Assembly (NCBI GenBank): GCA_003427395.1
Contig: BFEA01000025.1
Location: forward strand, 3,162,782-3,196,769
Length of the DNA stretch: 33,988 nucleotides
Reading direction: 5' to 3'
Source of the DNA: Chara braunii
Lineage: Eukaryota > Streptophyta > Charophyceae > Charales > Characeae
Shown here: positions 17,970-28,753 of the stretch, in pieces
How the letters are laid out: every line of letters starts with the position of its first letter
How positions within the stretch are numbered: position 1 is the first letter of the stretch
Program-made: the position numbers and the translations under genes
The notes under the pieces: generated by a model
What the model saw: the letters and a program-made list of their open reading frames with translations, nothing else
Database searches by the model: none
Told to the model about the DNA's origin: nothing

Positions 17970-18810
17970 TTTTTTGGGAACAAAAAAGACGGCCCCAGCT
18001 TACTAGAGGGGGTGCCACGGGCACACTCCTCTAGTAGGTCTGACGCTGAATGCTCCAGTCTATCGGTGGGGAGCAGCACCTGATGAGAACCGGCTCCAGC
18101 GCCCTATATATCATCTGACCAGGGCCATTACCTGGCTTCGGCTTACACTGACTTTGCAACATGAGTGCCATTCCTCGGACATCCTGCGCGCCTCCCAGGG
18201 AGTGGAGGGGGGGACGGGGGGAGGTGCTGGGGGGCACCAGGGCCATCCGCTTCCTCCTCCTCTCATTTCCACTCGCTCTCTCCTTTCTTTTGATGCAGGG
18301 GGAACATGTCTGTAAATCTGTTCCCGGCCGCAGGGGTAATCCAGGGTCTATCCTTGTCCACTCTTTGAAGCTGAGCTGGTAGTCCCGCCGCACCTCTTCC
18401 TTGTCTTCCTGCGGTCCTCCGTCTGAGTCTTCTGTCCATATCACTTCTGCAATCCATCCCCCTCTGTCCCCCCCCGGCCAGTCTTGACAGAAACGAGTAA
18501 TACTCTCCCTGACGTCTTTGTGCTCATGGAAAAGGTCCAGTTTTCGGTAGGTTGTCTGCCACCTATGTATCAGCTCTAGTTGGAATTGTATCTTCACTTG
18601 CTTCCTCACTTCCTCCCCTTCCACCCTTACTCCCTCCATTGCTAATGCGCACCTTTGCCAACATAACCCCTACAGCACTGTCCTTCTCCCCGGGCTGAAC
18701 ATATGTTTGGTTAATGTGTCCTCGGGCTGTCCAGGCCAGTGCCCTGTCAGGATAGCCTGCCAGTCCCAGGGCCAGTGGGATCCTTTTGGGATCCTTCCTC
18801 ATTTTTGTGA
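17970..18810 (-). mobile_element. 5'-truncated LINE: ORF2 C terminus and 3' UTR
   Basis: On the minus strand it contains part of an ORF2 C terminus (about 18800-18330) reading VRKQVKIQFQLEL..RWQ, then ITRFCQDWPGGDRGGWIAEVIW and RRDYQLSFKEWTRIDPGLP. The same segment appears at 21405-21077 (FSTDWLGGDKGEKIGRIEW, NRNYRLWFNNWSEVDP) and at the LINE-B ORF2 end (KDYYLKFGEW). A 3' UTR follows with the family box (18056-18106), then a 9-bp hairpin (18001-18009 with 18028-18036) and the tail. One frameshift lies near 18600. Confidence 0.75.
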
Positions 18811-18824
18811 CTCCTGCATAGTTT

Positions 18825-19208
18825 CCCCGTTTTTTTTCCTAAATTTTAAACAAGGCCAGGGTGGGCCTACTAGGGGGTGGTGATAGGAGCAGCCTCCCCT
18901 AGTAGGCCTATTACTGGCCGCACCATCTGTTGGTGGGGAGCATCACCTGCTGGAAAATGGGTCTTGTGTCCCTTGTGCACATGAGGAAAATTTGAGCAAT
19001 ACATGAAGGGTAGCGATCAGACATACCATCAGCGGAACAACAGCATCCGCAACATGGTGGGGGCACGCATCTCAGCGCATCAACATGGCTCAGAAAAGGG
19101 GATGGCACAGGACTGGGACTGACAGAACCAGACAGCTCTCAGACATACCATCAGAAGAACGATACATGCACACTGATCAGAGCCAGACCCAGGGATGGAA
19201 GATTCTTA
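18825..19208 (-). mobile_element. LINE 3'-end copy with 13-bp hairpin
   Basis: T run at 18829-18836 (minus-strand tail), a perfect 13-bp stem (18864-18876 with 18896-18908), then the box TTGGTGGGGAGCATCACC at 18929-18965. The part to 19208 is UTR-like. A segment at 19050-19140 is repeated at 19297-19385. The 5' limit is uncertain. Confidence 0.65.
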
Positions 19209-19210
19209 AA

Positions 19211-19280
19211 AGGGTAACTTCAGTAGAGTCACAAAACAAGTTATAATTGCACAATGGGGCAAGATACAGTTTGCAATTTA
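19211..19280 (-). repeat. Solo arm of the foldback MITE family
   Basis: GGGTAACTTCAGTAGAGTC ... AAGTTATAATTGCAC ... GGCAAGATACAGTTTGCAATT matches the inward-reading arms at 17134-17328. Confidence 0.75.
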
Positions 19281-20058
19281 CTACCCACCACATGGCAGAG
19301 GGCGCACGTCTCAGCATCTCAGCACTGATCAGAAAGGGGGGCTGCGCAAAACGGGAATCGACAGAGCCTGTCAGGTCTAAGGAGAGAGGAGAGACAAGAA
19401 TGACAGCCTGCAGGGGTTAGAGCCACTGCAATGACGGAGCTCCAATAGGGAAGGCCAGTTCAGTCTCCGAACTTCTCACCTCGCCTTCGGGGGAGTCTGC
19501 AGCATTGATAACAGCCGTCGCACTAGTGGTGACCTCACTTGACACATCAACAATTACAACAACTTCGACAGTAAAGATGGGTGGACCGTTGGTCATCACA
19601 GTTTTATCGAACATACCACCCATCTCAACAACTACAACGACCATCACGGCAACAGATTTATCAACAGAATCTTCATCATCAACGAAAACTTTGACTGCGG
19701 GGCAAGCAGCAGAGGAGATTGGAGAGGTAATATCTTCTTTGTCTTCCCTCTGCCCTCTAACTTTCCCCTGTCGCTCATGTTCTTTCGCACTGCTCACGTC
19801 ACCTCTACCGCTGGTGATAATGTGCATCACGGGGTGCCTGGGCAGCGTGGAAGGGGGGAGGAGGGATCTGGTTGGCGGCTGGGTATGCGGGACCGTACTG
19901 TTCGGGGGAGCAAGCGTGGGCAATGGATGCGAGAAGGAGTGGGCTAGTGGCTGGGACTAAGGGAGATCAGATTGATCCCTCTCATGTGGCGACCCTGTAT
20001 GGAGCTCGAGCGCAGTGGAGGTCAATCTATCATATACTGATTGCTCCCCTCTTGTTCT
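19281..20058. other. No supported gene; ACA-rich and mixed sequence
   Basis: A diverged repeat of 19050-19140 at 19297-19385, then sequence rich in ACA/ATC codon-like triplets (19500-19700). Overlapping open frames of 151 and 168 codons on opposite strands have low-complexity products and no recognised motif. They may be ORF1-type spacer of an old LINE, but this is not shown. Confidence 0.4.
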
Positions 20059-20323
20059 TTTTTTTTTTTTTTTTTTTTAACTTCATATACGGGAAACCTA
20101 CTTAACAAGGTGACAAGAGCATCCCCGAGAAGTAGGCACCCGGCGTCGAAGGCTCCATCTATTGGTGGGGAGCTGCACCTGTTGGAAATCAGGTCCAACG
20201 TCCCTATACAATGATGTGATGTGTGTCAGCTGGAAATCGGGTCCAGCGTCCCTATACATAGGTGTGTAGCTATGTCCTACAGTCAGGAACTGTCTGTATA
20301 TGGCCATCAATCATATCCAATCA
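20059..20323 (-). mobile_element. LINE 3'-end copy with hairpin and partial box duplication
   Basis: T run at 20058-20078, a hairpin (20097-20103 with 20130-20136) whose loop contains GTGACAAGAGCATCCCC, and the box (20156-20208). In this copy the inner stem is GTTGG/CCAAC instead of GCTGG/CCAGC. A second partial box (GCTGGAAATCGGGTCCAGC) follows at 20230-20248. Confidence 0.7.
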
Positions 20324-20647
20324 GCTCATCTCGGGCCTTAACTTTCATCCCATCTCACTTTGCCTTGTGGTAAGCATTCTGATTTTCAATCAGTAGGTTG
20401 CAGGTTCGATGCCTGGAGGGAGCGATTGCGATTTTCAGATATTGGATTTCGAGCTTGGAGGCTATAATTAAGAATGAGCTTCAATGCAGCATGCCTGGAG
20501 CTCCCGGGATAATTGTACCCGGGTTGGTCGGCATGCGAACCCCCTTGAGCTACAACTTAGGGTGGGGTACTTACTTGGTTGATGTGACTAGGTACACCGG
20601 ATCATGGTTGTATGTGATGTACTGACCATGCTGGGGTGGGGTTAAGT
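20324..20647 (+). mobile_element. SINE-like unit 1 with tRNA-like head
   Basis: Begins GCTCATCTCGGGCC. A tRNA-like head occupies 20353-20423: A-box-like TGCCTTGTGGTAAGC, an anticodon arm with a TTTTCAA loop (reads as TTC), and B box GGTTCGATGCC. A 220-base body follows, with a CCCGGG-ATAATTGTA-CCCGGG palindrome near 20497. It is related to units at 21406 and 21725. Polymerase III transcription is inference from the boxes. Confidence 0.7.
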
Positions 20648-20658
20648 GCTCATCTCGG

Positions 20659-20663
<5 letters not shown>
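20648..20663 (+). repeat. Target-site duplication, left copy (16 bp)
   Basis: GCTCATCTCGGGCCTT, identical to 21406-21421; the two copies flank the LINE insertion. The last bases merge with the T run. Confidence 0.85.
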
Positions 20664-20702
<39 letters not shown>

Positions 20703-21405
20703 AAAGACTCGTTGAAAACATGATAGGTAGGGTGATAAGAGCATCCCTGCCTACTATGGTTTCTTGTTGGTCGCTCCATCTATTGGTGGGGAGCTGCACC
20801 TGCTGGAAAACGGGTCCAGCGTCCCATTGTATAATCAACAAGTTTTGATAAAGCTTGACAGATTCAAGCTTGAGCCTCTTCACCCAGAATAGGGCGCCAA
20901 ATGAGAAAAACTTTATCATCCTAGCTCATTGTAGTGCGTAACTCCTACTTTGCAGGAATTTTTTCAAGAGACTGATTCTTCATAGTGATCCAGGCCATGC
21001 CAAGACAATGGGACAACAGCATTGGGGGATAGGGGGAAGGGATTTGGGAAATCTACCATAGGGCGAAGGGGAATGGAGGGATCTACCTCAGACCAGTTAT
21101 TGAACCAAAGTCTGTAGTTCCTATTTAATGTTTCCCCCTCATCCCCTGTCTCTCCTTTCCATTCTATCCTTCCAATCTTTTCCCCTTTGTCCCCCCCGAG
21201 CCAGTCAGTGCTGAATGATTTGATTCCTTTGAGTAAGTCTGTTTTTGAGGAGTTGGAGGGATCTACCTCATACCAGTTATTGAACCAAAGTCTGTAGTTC
21301 TTATTTAATGTTTCCCCCTCATCCCCTGTCTCTCCTTCCCATTCTATCCTTCCAATCTTTCCCCCTTTGTCCCCCCCGAGCCAGTCACTGCTGAATGATT
21401 TGATT
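20664..21405 (-). mobile_element. 5'-truncated LINE inserted in the SINE array
   Basis: A 742-bp minus-strand insertion bounded by a T run (to 20697) on one side and by identical 16-bp duplications outside. Reading from its 5' end: two tandem copies of an ORF2 C-terminal segment (21405-21255 and 21227-21077; FSTDWLGGDKGEKIGRIEW, NRNYRLWFNNW), the 3' UTR, the box (20776-20826), and a hairpin (20724-20732 with 20745-20753, loop TGATAAGAGCAT). This is a textbook target-primed insertion. Confidence 0.85.
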
Positions 21406-21724
21406 GCTCATCTCGGGCCTTAACTTTCATCCCAGCTCACTTTGCCTTGTGGTAAGCATTCTGATTTTCAATCAACAGGTTGCAGGTTCGATGCTTGGAG
21501 GGAGCGATTGCGATTTTCAAATATTGGATTTCGCGCTTGGAGACTACGATTAAGAATGAGCTTCAATGCAGCATGCCAGGAGCTCCCCGGATAATTGTAT
21601 CTGGGTTGGTCGCATGCGAACCCCCCTGAGCTACAGCTTAGGGTGGGGTACTTACTTGGTTGATGTGACTGGGTACACCGGGTCATGGTTGTATGTGATG
21701 TACCGACCATGCTGGGGTGGGGTT
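21406..21724 (+). mobile_element. SINE-like unit 2 with tRNA-like head
   Basis: Same structure as unit 1; the tRNA-like head is 21435-21505 with 6 of 7 acceptor pairs (GCTCACT with AGGGAGC) and B box GGTTCGATGCT. Its first 16 bases are the right copy of the LINE target duplication, so units 1 and 2 were adjacent before that insertion. Confidence 0.75.
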
Positions 21725-21862
21725 AACTTTCATCCCAGCTCACTTTGCCTTGTGGTAAGCATTCTGATTTTCAATCACCAGGTTGCATGTTCGATGCCTA
21801 GAGGGAGCGATTGCGATTTTCAGATATTGGATTTCATGCTTAGAGGCTATGATTAAGAATGA
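21725..21862 (+). mobile_element. SINE-like unit 3, truncated
   Basis: Joins unit 2 directly at GGGGTTAACTTTCATCCC. The tRNA-like head is 21738-21808 (anticodon arm and TTCGATGCC retained). The body ends after AAGAATGAGC at about 21862, so most of it is missing. Confidence 0.7.
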
Positions 21863-23712
21863 GCATCTGATTTCTCCTCATCCGAGTTACAACAATCTAA
21901 AGTGAAAATGGTTCTTTGGTTTGGACGACGATTTCTCCTCTCTGTTCATGCGCCACTTTCAAATGTGAGGACTTCTCGCCAATAAATCGTAATGATAGCC
22001 TTGATCAGTTGCAAGCAAGGTCGCGGGCTGGAACTGGTCAATGGCAGTGCACTCAATGCTCTCCGAATATAGCAACACAGTTGAACACATTTGGCGCAGT
22101 GGTGTGAAGGGGAAGAAGCGAAATACGAGTGATTCTTTTGGTGGGGAAGTAGATGTGGATGGGGAAAATAATGTGGGAATCGTTGCTTTAGTTTCCATAA
22201 TCATTGGGGGCGTCATCACTGTTTTTACCCAAATACTAGCTCCTTCCCGAAATGTTTATCGCTACCACATGTTGATGTGGCATCACCCTGGAGGAGAGAG
22301 TGGTGAGAGGAGAGGGGTACCTCCATCTTTTTTATTGAGAAGTGGTAAAGGTCGACATACAAACAGGGGTTTGCGTGGTTGCATGAAGTTTACCTCCTCT
22401 CATGAGTTAGTTTTTGTTTGGGCAGGCAGATGAAGGTTCTGATTAGTATTTGAGGTTTGGGTAGTAGGGCTGACAAGTTTCAGATGGTGGATCACTTTCG
22501 TTTTTCTTCTGTGAACTATGTGGTGGAGGAGGTCGGTTTGTCGCAAGAGGAAGTCGAGGGTTGTCTGCTTTCACTTTTCTTCATCTCGCGAACTATGGGT
22601 GGAGGAGGTCGGCTTATTGCGGGATGTAGTTGAATAAGGAGGTCTAGGAAGAGTGTGGGTGGGGATCAGTTGTCTTTTACCTGCCTATGGAACAGGTGTG
22701 AGACTGATGTGGAGGGGGGAAGTTTTTTTTATTGGTAACATTGCGTCTTGTTGGTGAGGAGGGCTAACTGGCGGGATTGGATTAGGGCATAGCTGCAGTT
22801 GAGATGGTGGCTTAGCTGTTATAAGTCTGCGCCGAAAGGTGGTAAGGGGGTGGGAGGTTAGGGTGCTACGCTTGTCTTGCGATGGAGTGAACCACTTCTT
22901 CTTCCTCCTTCGAACTATGTGGTGGAGGAGGTGGGTGAGGTCGTTGGTCTATCGCACTTCTCTCCCGAATTATGTGGTGAGGAGGTCGGCTCATCGAGAG
23001 ATGAAGAAGAGTAGGGGGTGAAAGGAAATGGGGGGAGGGTGACTGTTTTCTTTTCGCCAAAGTCGGGTAATGACCCCGGTATTTCAAACTTTCAAAATTT
23101 TATTCAGTTGCTATTATATTCCAAAATAGATCTACGGTCATAACGACGGTGGTTGGTGTTGGAAGTAGATGGCGGAATATCAATCATCCTACCAGTGAGG
23201 GGTTAGCTTGTATGATGGAAATAGGGTACAGCAGCATTGGAGATGGTGACTCTGCTGCAGTAAGTCTTGTCGGAGTAAGGTAAAGAGGATGATGGGGGGT
23301 TCTGAAATATTTTGTGAAACTTTGTCTAGGTGAGTGGGAGAAGATGGTTGGATATCAAGCGTCCTACTAGTGAGGGGGTCAGCTGGTAGGATGGTAATAG
23401 GGTACAGCAGCAGCAAAGATGGTGGCTTTGTTGCAGTAAGACTTGTCGAAGTGAGATAAGGAGGATGGAGGGGGGTCTGAGTCTTTTCCTAAAATTTTGC
23501 CTATTTTCGATAGCTTGTTTGTATTTTTAAATCTAGCTCTTAGCCTAAGCCGGGTAGTAGCCCCGGTACCGCAAGCTTTCAAAATTCCTTCAAAATTCTA
23601 TGTAAATTTCTATATGGGACGCTGGGCCCGGTTCCCAGCATGTGCTGCTCCCCACGAATAGATTGGAGCTATAATCTTCTCCCCCCCCCCCCCCCAAAAA
23701 AAAAAAAAAAGG
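21863..23712 (+). mobile_element. Plus-strand LINE remnant: 3' UTR with internal repeats and poly(A)
   Basis: The 3' end is clear: the family box in plus orientation (GGGACGCTGGGCCCGGTTCC ... GCTGCTCCCCACGAATAG, about 23619-23670), a run of about 14 C, then about 17 A to 23712. Upstream are degenerate repeats: four copies of a GAACTATGTGGTGGAGGAGG motif (about 22505, 22590, 22913, 22965) and a duplicated segment of about 170 bp (23160-23330 and 23331-23520). The segment ending CCCCGGTA..TTTCAAAATT occurs at 23058 and 23550. No reliable frame; the open frame at 22041-22433 shows no motif I know. The 5' limit is uncertain. Confidence 0.55.
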
Positions 23713-23940
23713 CTAGTTGCGTGGAAAGGTGATCGCAACAAGCATACTCAACTGACAGAGATTCGATGTTTAAACCTCAGTTACGTGAGTCCCCTCTAAC
23801 CCTTGGCCTAGTACAACCACATTGCCTGCTCCATGATTGTTTTTTCCCTTTGAGGTATTGGCCCTATTGGGCACCCTGAGCCAGGCTAAGCAACCAACGT
23901 TCCAGCGAATCCAGGATTAGTTAAAAAAAAAAAAAAAAAG
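23713..23940 (+). mobile_element. SINE-like element with poly(A) tail
   Basis: About 225 bases between two A runs: GGCTAGTTGCGTGG (A-box-like) and GAGATTCGATGTTTAAACC (degenerate B-box-like) near its start, and a tail of about 18 A at 23921-23939. It abuts the poly(A) of the preceding LINE remnant, consistent with insertion at that A run. Confidence 0.55.
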
Positions 23941-24313
23941 GAATTACAGTTATTACTACTGATAATTTCTTAACAAAAGGAACCAAAAGGAACTGTGGAA
24001 TATCGTTGGAACTGAATAATTGAATAATGGGTCGCATTTCCTCAACATTAGTCTCCTGTTGATGATTGAGGATAGATCATCTACTAGATTGCACATGTGA
24101 AGGGTGAAGTGAGAAAGAGACATATCATACAGGAGAAACTTTTTCAATTAGTATCTTGTGTTATCACCTCTACTCACGCCTACTTATTTCGTTTCCTCCT
24201 CATCCACTAGTAATTAGCAAGGCTATCTATGTTAAGGTTGGGTCATTGGTTGAAGTCTCATTGGAGAAATTGCCTTCATTCTCTCCTAGCCCCAAGAGGC
24301 TTCTTCATTTGGA

Positions 24314-27300
24314 ATGAAGATGAATCATAGGCGAGCCAAGGGTCATGAATCCCTCCTGTTCTATTAGGGGGCGATGCGTCATATGTTGTTCCGCCAGTTG
24401 GGACAGTTACCCTATGCCCGACCTGACCTCAACCATATGAGTCGTCTTAATAACTGGAACAGCGAGATATCAGTAGCCCAGATGGGAGGCAGAGAAGTGA
24501 AACGATTGCAACGGGAATCGTATTCTAAAAGTGTGAAAACGATTACAACAGGTGAAGTAGGAAAAACAGAAAATATAGGAAATGTCGGGGAGGTAGGAAT
24601 CACAGGGAATGAAGGTAAGATAATGGATTCTCAGCAACAAAAAAGGCTAGATAATATACAACAGAGCTCCTCTCAATTGGATCATGAGCTGAGGCACTTT
24701 TTTGAAAAACAACACTCAAATGGAGAGGAATCATTAGACCTGGTGCTGGGGGAAGAGGAGGATGACCATGCGAGGAAGGAAAGGGAGGAGGATGAGGAAA
24801 GGGTAGAGGATATTTTAACAGAGGACGAAAAAATGGCAGAGTTGAACAAGTTGAACAAGCTGAAAACTCCAGCCTCTGCCGTATCAGGTTCGGCATCAAC
24901 CTCTCAGTCCAAGAAATCTCCCTTGACATCCCAATCATCCCTATCTCAATCGCCCCAAACAGGGATTCCTGTTGTAGTCAAGCCCACTCAAACATCATGG
25001 ACACAGAAGGTCAAAGATACTCTTCAGAACAAAACGCTGACAATCACGAGACAACCGATTGGTCCCACAGACTCGCCAACGGATGAATTCAAGGTCTCCC
25101 TCAGACTCTTGTCACCAGTCAGGACCTACTTCCTTTCACTCTTTCTCTTGCCTTCAGAATAGTTGGTAATTGATCAAGGGGGAGAATTTTTTTAATGAAA
25201 TCTTATCCTACAGACAAACTGGCGCTGAATGATAAAGTGGATTTGTAAAAGGTTGGAATCAACGGAGAATAGTCCAGAGGCGGTAATGAAGTTTTTTCTG
25301 ATTCAACCGGTATCACCGACGGTCTTCATTATGCTCTGTCTGTTTGAACAAGACAAGAGACAGATGGATGGTTGGAAAAAGTTGCATTGGGATAAGTCTG
25401 AAGTAAGAATTTACCCCTGGCTTCCTAAGAAAGTGAAGTCGGAAGAGAGAAGAGAACAACTGATGAGGGATTTTTACTGGGTGGAACTGCACCATATCCC
25501 CATCGAAGTGCAAGCGGCTTTTATCCATGATTTTGGACAAGAATTCAAAATTGTGGATTTTATTGATCTGTTGCCAACATATGTTGCCAGGCGGGACGAT
25601 TACCTGATGTTGGCGCTTAACTTGCAGAAGGACCAGCCGTTTTCACTGGATGACATCATCCCCTTCAAGATGGGGGGGGGAGTTCACCAGATACACACAA
25701 CGCATAAGTTTCGCCCATGGTGTTCCATGGTGCTTCAAGTGCAAAGCATATGGGCACTTAAGCACATAGTTCGCTTGTCCCCTGCACCCACAACACGTCT
25801 TTCCACCTGAACAGCGACTCAAACGTGACCCTCAAAGGATGCACAAATGCCTGCCAATGATATCTGGTTATGAAGGGTGGGTATACAGTGAGGATCTCAA
25901 CCAAATGGGGAAACTAATTTGTTGGGTCTGGGAAGACAACGGGGACTTTCGAAAGTTTCATCGCCCACCAACAGACTGGCTCCCACCCCCTCAAACACAG
26001 CACAATCAGCAGCAACAACTGCAACAATCTCAACAGCTGAGATCAGGGAAGGGGGTACACTCTCTCCATCATCAACAGCCCCAAAAGACTTGGTCCCCGA
26101 ATGAGTCCGCATTGGAAACTGTACCTGGGACCACAGGATCATCTGACACTGTTCAGACATTGGAGGAAGAAATGAGATGTCAGAAAGAAAAGGAAGGTCA
26201 ACATAATGGGCAGGTTGGAAATGAGGTAAGAAAGTCTGTGGGGAGGCACCTGCAAAATATATGCCCCAAAATGGGAAAGTTCCTGAGATAGAATGGAGAG
26301 AGGTGAGGAAGACGGATGCAGCAAAATAGACAACTAAATCTCAGCAGACAAATCAAACAAATCAAACAAATCAGACAAATCAGAGTTCTCAGAACATGGG
26401 GCATCAACAGCAAAATGATGAGGAATCAGGGGCAGTCTTAAAAGAGACGGAGAAAAGGTCGATTATGGATCTGGTCCCAATGGAAACTGATCATTTTAAA
26501 GATGTTTTTCATCCTGAGCCCATAGAGGTTGAAAGGGCACATGTTTCTGCCTTCCCTTTTACTCCGTTGATAGTTAACGGGATCAGTTCTGAACCGATGC
26601 CTGATCTGCATGCAGAGATACTCAAGCTTGCTGATTGGTTACTGTGTAACTTGAAGGTGAAATATCCTAACCTGGGGGATGAGACCTGGCAGCAGTTCCA
26701 TGGTCGCCTCATGCCAATGCTGGTCAGCAGTGAGAGCTTGAAAATGGTTATGCAGTACGGTCCCCTGTCGGGCTCTGACTGGTTGGAGATATGTACTAAG
26801 TTACTATTTATCGTCTCCAACCAGCTTCATCTCACACCTTTTGAGCAGCATTCCATTTTGAATTCCTACCAAGGAGGAAAAAAAAAATTATGCAAAACCA
26901 GCAGAAGTCCACCGGGTTGGAGGTCAGAACCAAAAGGTTGAAAAGGCTGAAGGAGATGGCCCACAAGAAGGATAAGCATGAACGAGATAATATGAAAAAG
27001 AATATCCAGCGGATGAACAATGAGAAGAGAGAATCCGATCTAGTTAAGTGACTGGTGGGCTCTGCCTATAAGTCCATGTTGAGTGGACAAAAGATAAAAC
27101 ACTGCAGTTACACACCAAGGAGAGTAAGTTGCGGAGGCAACAAAAAAAAATAAAAATAAAAATAAGAAATGGACTTTTCTGCGTATGCAAGGTGGGGTAA
27201 TGAGGGGAGAAAGCGTCATATGTAGTAATGTGAGTGGCGCTGACCCAAATGGCACTCGGAATTGCGGTCCAAGTAACATTGCGATTGAGAGTCACGAGGG

Positions 27301-28674
27301 GAATCCAGTCCAAGAAGGCAACCAGTCCTACCTCATCAGCAATCCGGGGTAAAGCATCACCTTCCAAGATGGCCTAATCTGTGAGAGTTGCAACCAGACT
27401 AACAGTTCTGATATCAGTGGGACTGGAAACTCCAGCCTAGAAAGGGAGATAATTTTCAGTCAAAATGAGGAGATCAAGAAGCAGAGTGGTAGTAGTCCTT
27501 CTATTGACCAGATGAAGGGCGCGGTTCAGCAAGCCTCCTGTGCTCACTGTCAGAGTAGTGCCCCCTCTAACTTAGTGGGGGAGGAATCAGGGTCACCAGA
27601 TTGTACAAGCACTTGTGTTCACAAGCAGAGTAGCCCACTTGTGCACCCTGTTGGAGAAATTTTAGAGTCATTGAATCTGGAACATTCTACTACAAATCTT
27701 GACAGTGGTGATGGCGGTGTCATGGCATTACCAATGGTTGGTGGCCGACCTGCAGACGGTGGAATAAATGGAGGTCCAGTTAATAACACAGGCAAACCTG
27801 AATGCATGGTGGATGAGCTGGATCTAAATCCAATGGGTAGAACAGTTCCTAGGCAAAAAGCGTGGATAGCTTCCCACCTTTATGATCCTGATGCTCCAAG
27901 ACGGAGGGCTGATTCCGTCGTTTCCCCAGTGATTGACCAAACCAATGCCAAACTCGTCGAAATTATTTATGAGGTAACAGGAACAAAAACGTTTTTGCTG
28001 GTGAACGGAAGACAGTTGGGGAATTCTGAAAGTGCAGAAAACTTAGAAAGAGGTGGGGAGCACCAGGGCATTTTTTTTGGTACCATGTCCCAACCCGAGG
28101 ATTATAAACCTCCCCCCTACTTCCATCCAAGCAGGAGCTAACCAGTAGACGACAGAGGCTTGGTCAGTGGTGGACACAAGGGCAGAGGGAGCACCCACCA
28201 GAGAAAACAGGTATAGTTATATTTCCAGTCAGATTCAAGGGAGGAATGTGGGAGGTGGGACTATATAAGCCACAGGATGCGGTATATGGGGAAGTCACTG
28301 TAAAAGGCACCAAACCTTTATTCCTCTCCTCATCCACATTAACTGGGGGCAAGGTGGGGGAATCGCTAATGAATTTGGAAATTTTGAAATTTGTCAAGGA
28401 ACAATTACCATCAGGATTCTCTACCATTCTCACATTAATTTTTGAACCAAACAAAATTGCTGAAAGGGATATATACTTGAGATATGAGTCCTCCAAACAA
28501 GTGCAATTCCGCTGGTTTGGAAGGGATATGCTAAAGGAATTACAGGTGTTGAAGATCAAAGCAAATAAATTTTGGTCAGATTCAGATATGAGTACTATCT
28601 TGGTAAGGCTCTTGAGGCATGACACCCTAGAGGTGGAAGAAATATTGGATAAGGGTTCTTGGCGAATGGTGTGA
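24314..28674 (+). pseudogene. LINE-B ORF1 (DUF4283-like, zinc knuckle, helical and C-terminal domains)
   Basis: Start at the ATG at 24314 because the early segment Y-stop-GAM (24362-24376) matches LINE-A YQGAM; the TAG at 24365 replaces Gln. After an acidic low-complexity stretch come SWTQKVKDTLQNKTLTITR, then KFFLIQPVSPTVFIMLCLF, SEVRIYPWLPKK and YWVELHHIPIEV (DUF4283-like, 25270-25510), and DDYLMLALNLQKD. The zinc knuckle at 25730-25780 (CFKCKAYGHLST, stop, FAC) lies in a shifted frame. GYEGWVY follows at 25868 and a Gln-rich run at about 26010. The helical domain is at 26600-26850, then a long polar region (27512-28141). The C-terminal domain (28210-28674) reads KRDIYLRYESSKQVQFRW-like. 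Compared with LINE-A, about 35 residues are lost near 25170 and the region before the C-terminal domain is much longer. Confidence 0.85.
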
Positions 28675-28753
28675 GTCACTAACTGCCACATCGAAGCTTC
28701 AAAGTGATCTGATTAGTTCTGCAACTGTACTTGAATATAATTTTTGGGATTAG

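Noticed and set aside
19417-19960. Overlapping frames of 151 and 168 codons on opposite strands
   Set aside because: Low-complexity Thr/Ile/Val content, no recognisable domain, no relative in the window.
22041-22433. Plus-strand frame of 130 codons with one hydrophobic stretch
   Set aside because: One segment (VGIVALVSIIIGGVITVF) looks membrane-like, but there is no homologue in the window and the region is repeat-derived UTR.
22499-22990. CRISPR-like regular repeats
   Set aside because: Spacing is irregular, copies are degenerate, and the context is a eukaryotic retrotransposon UTR.
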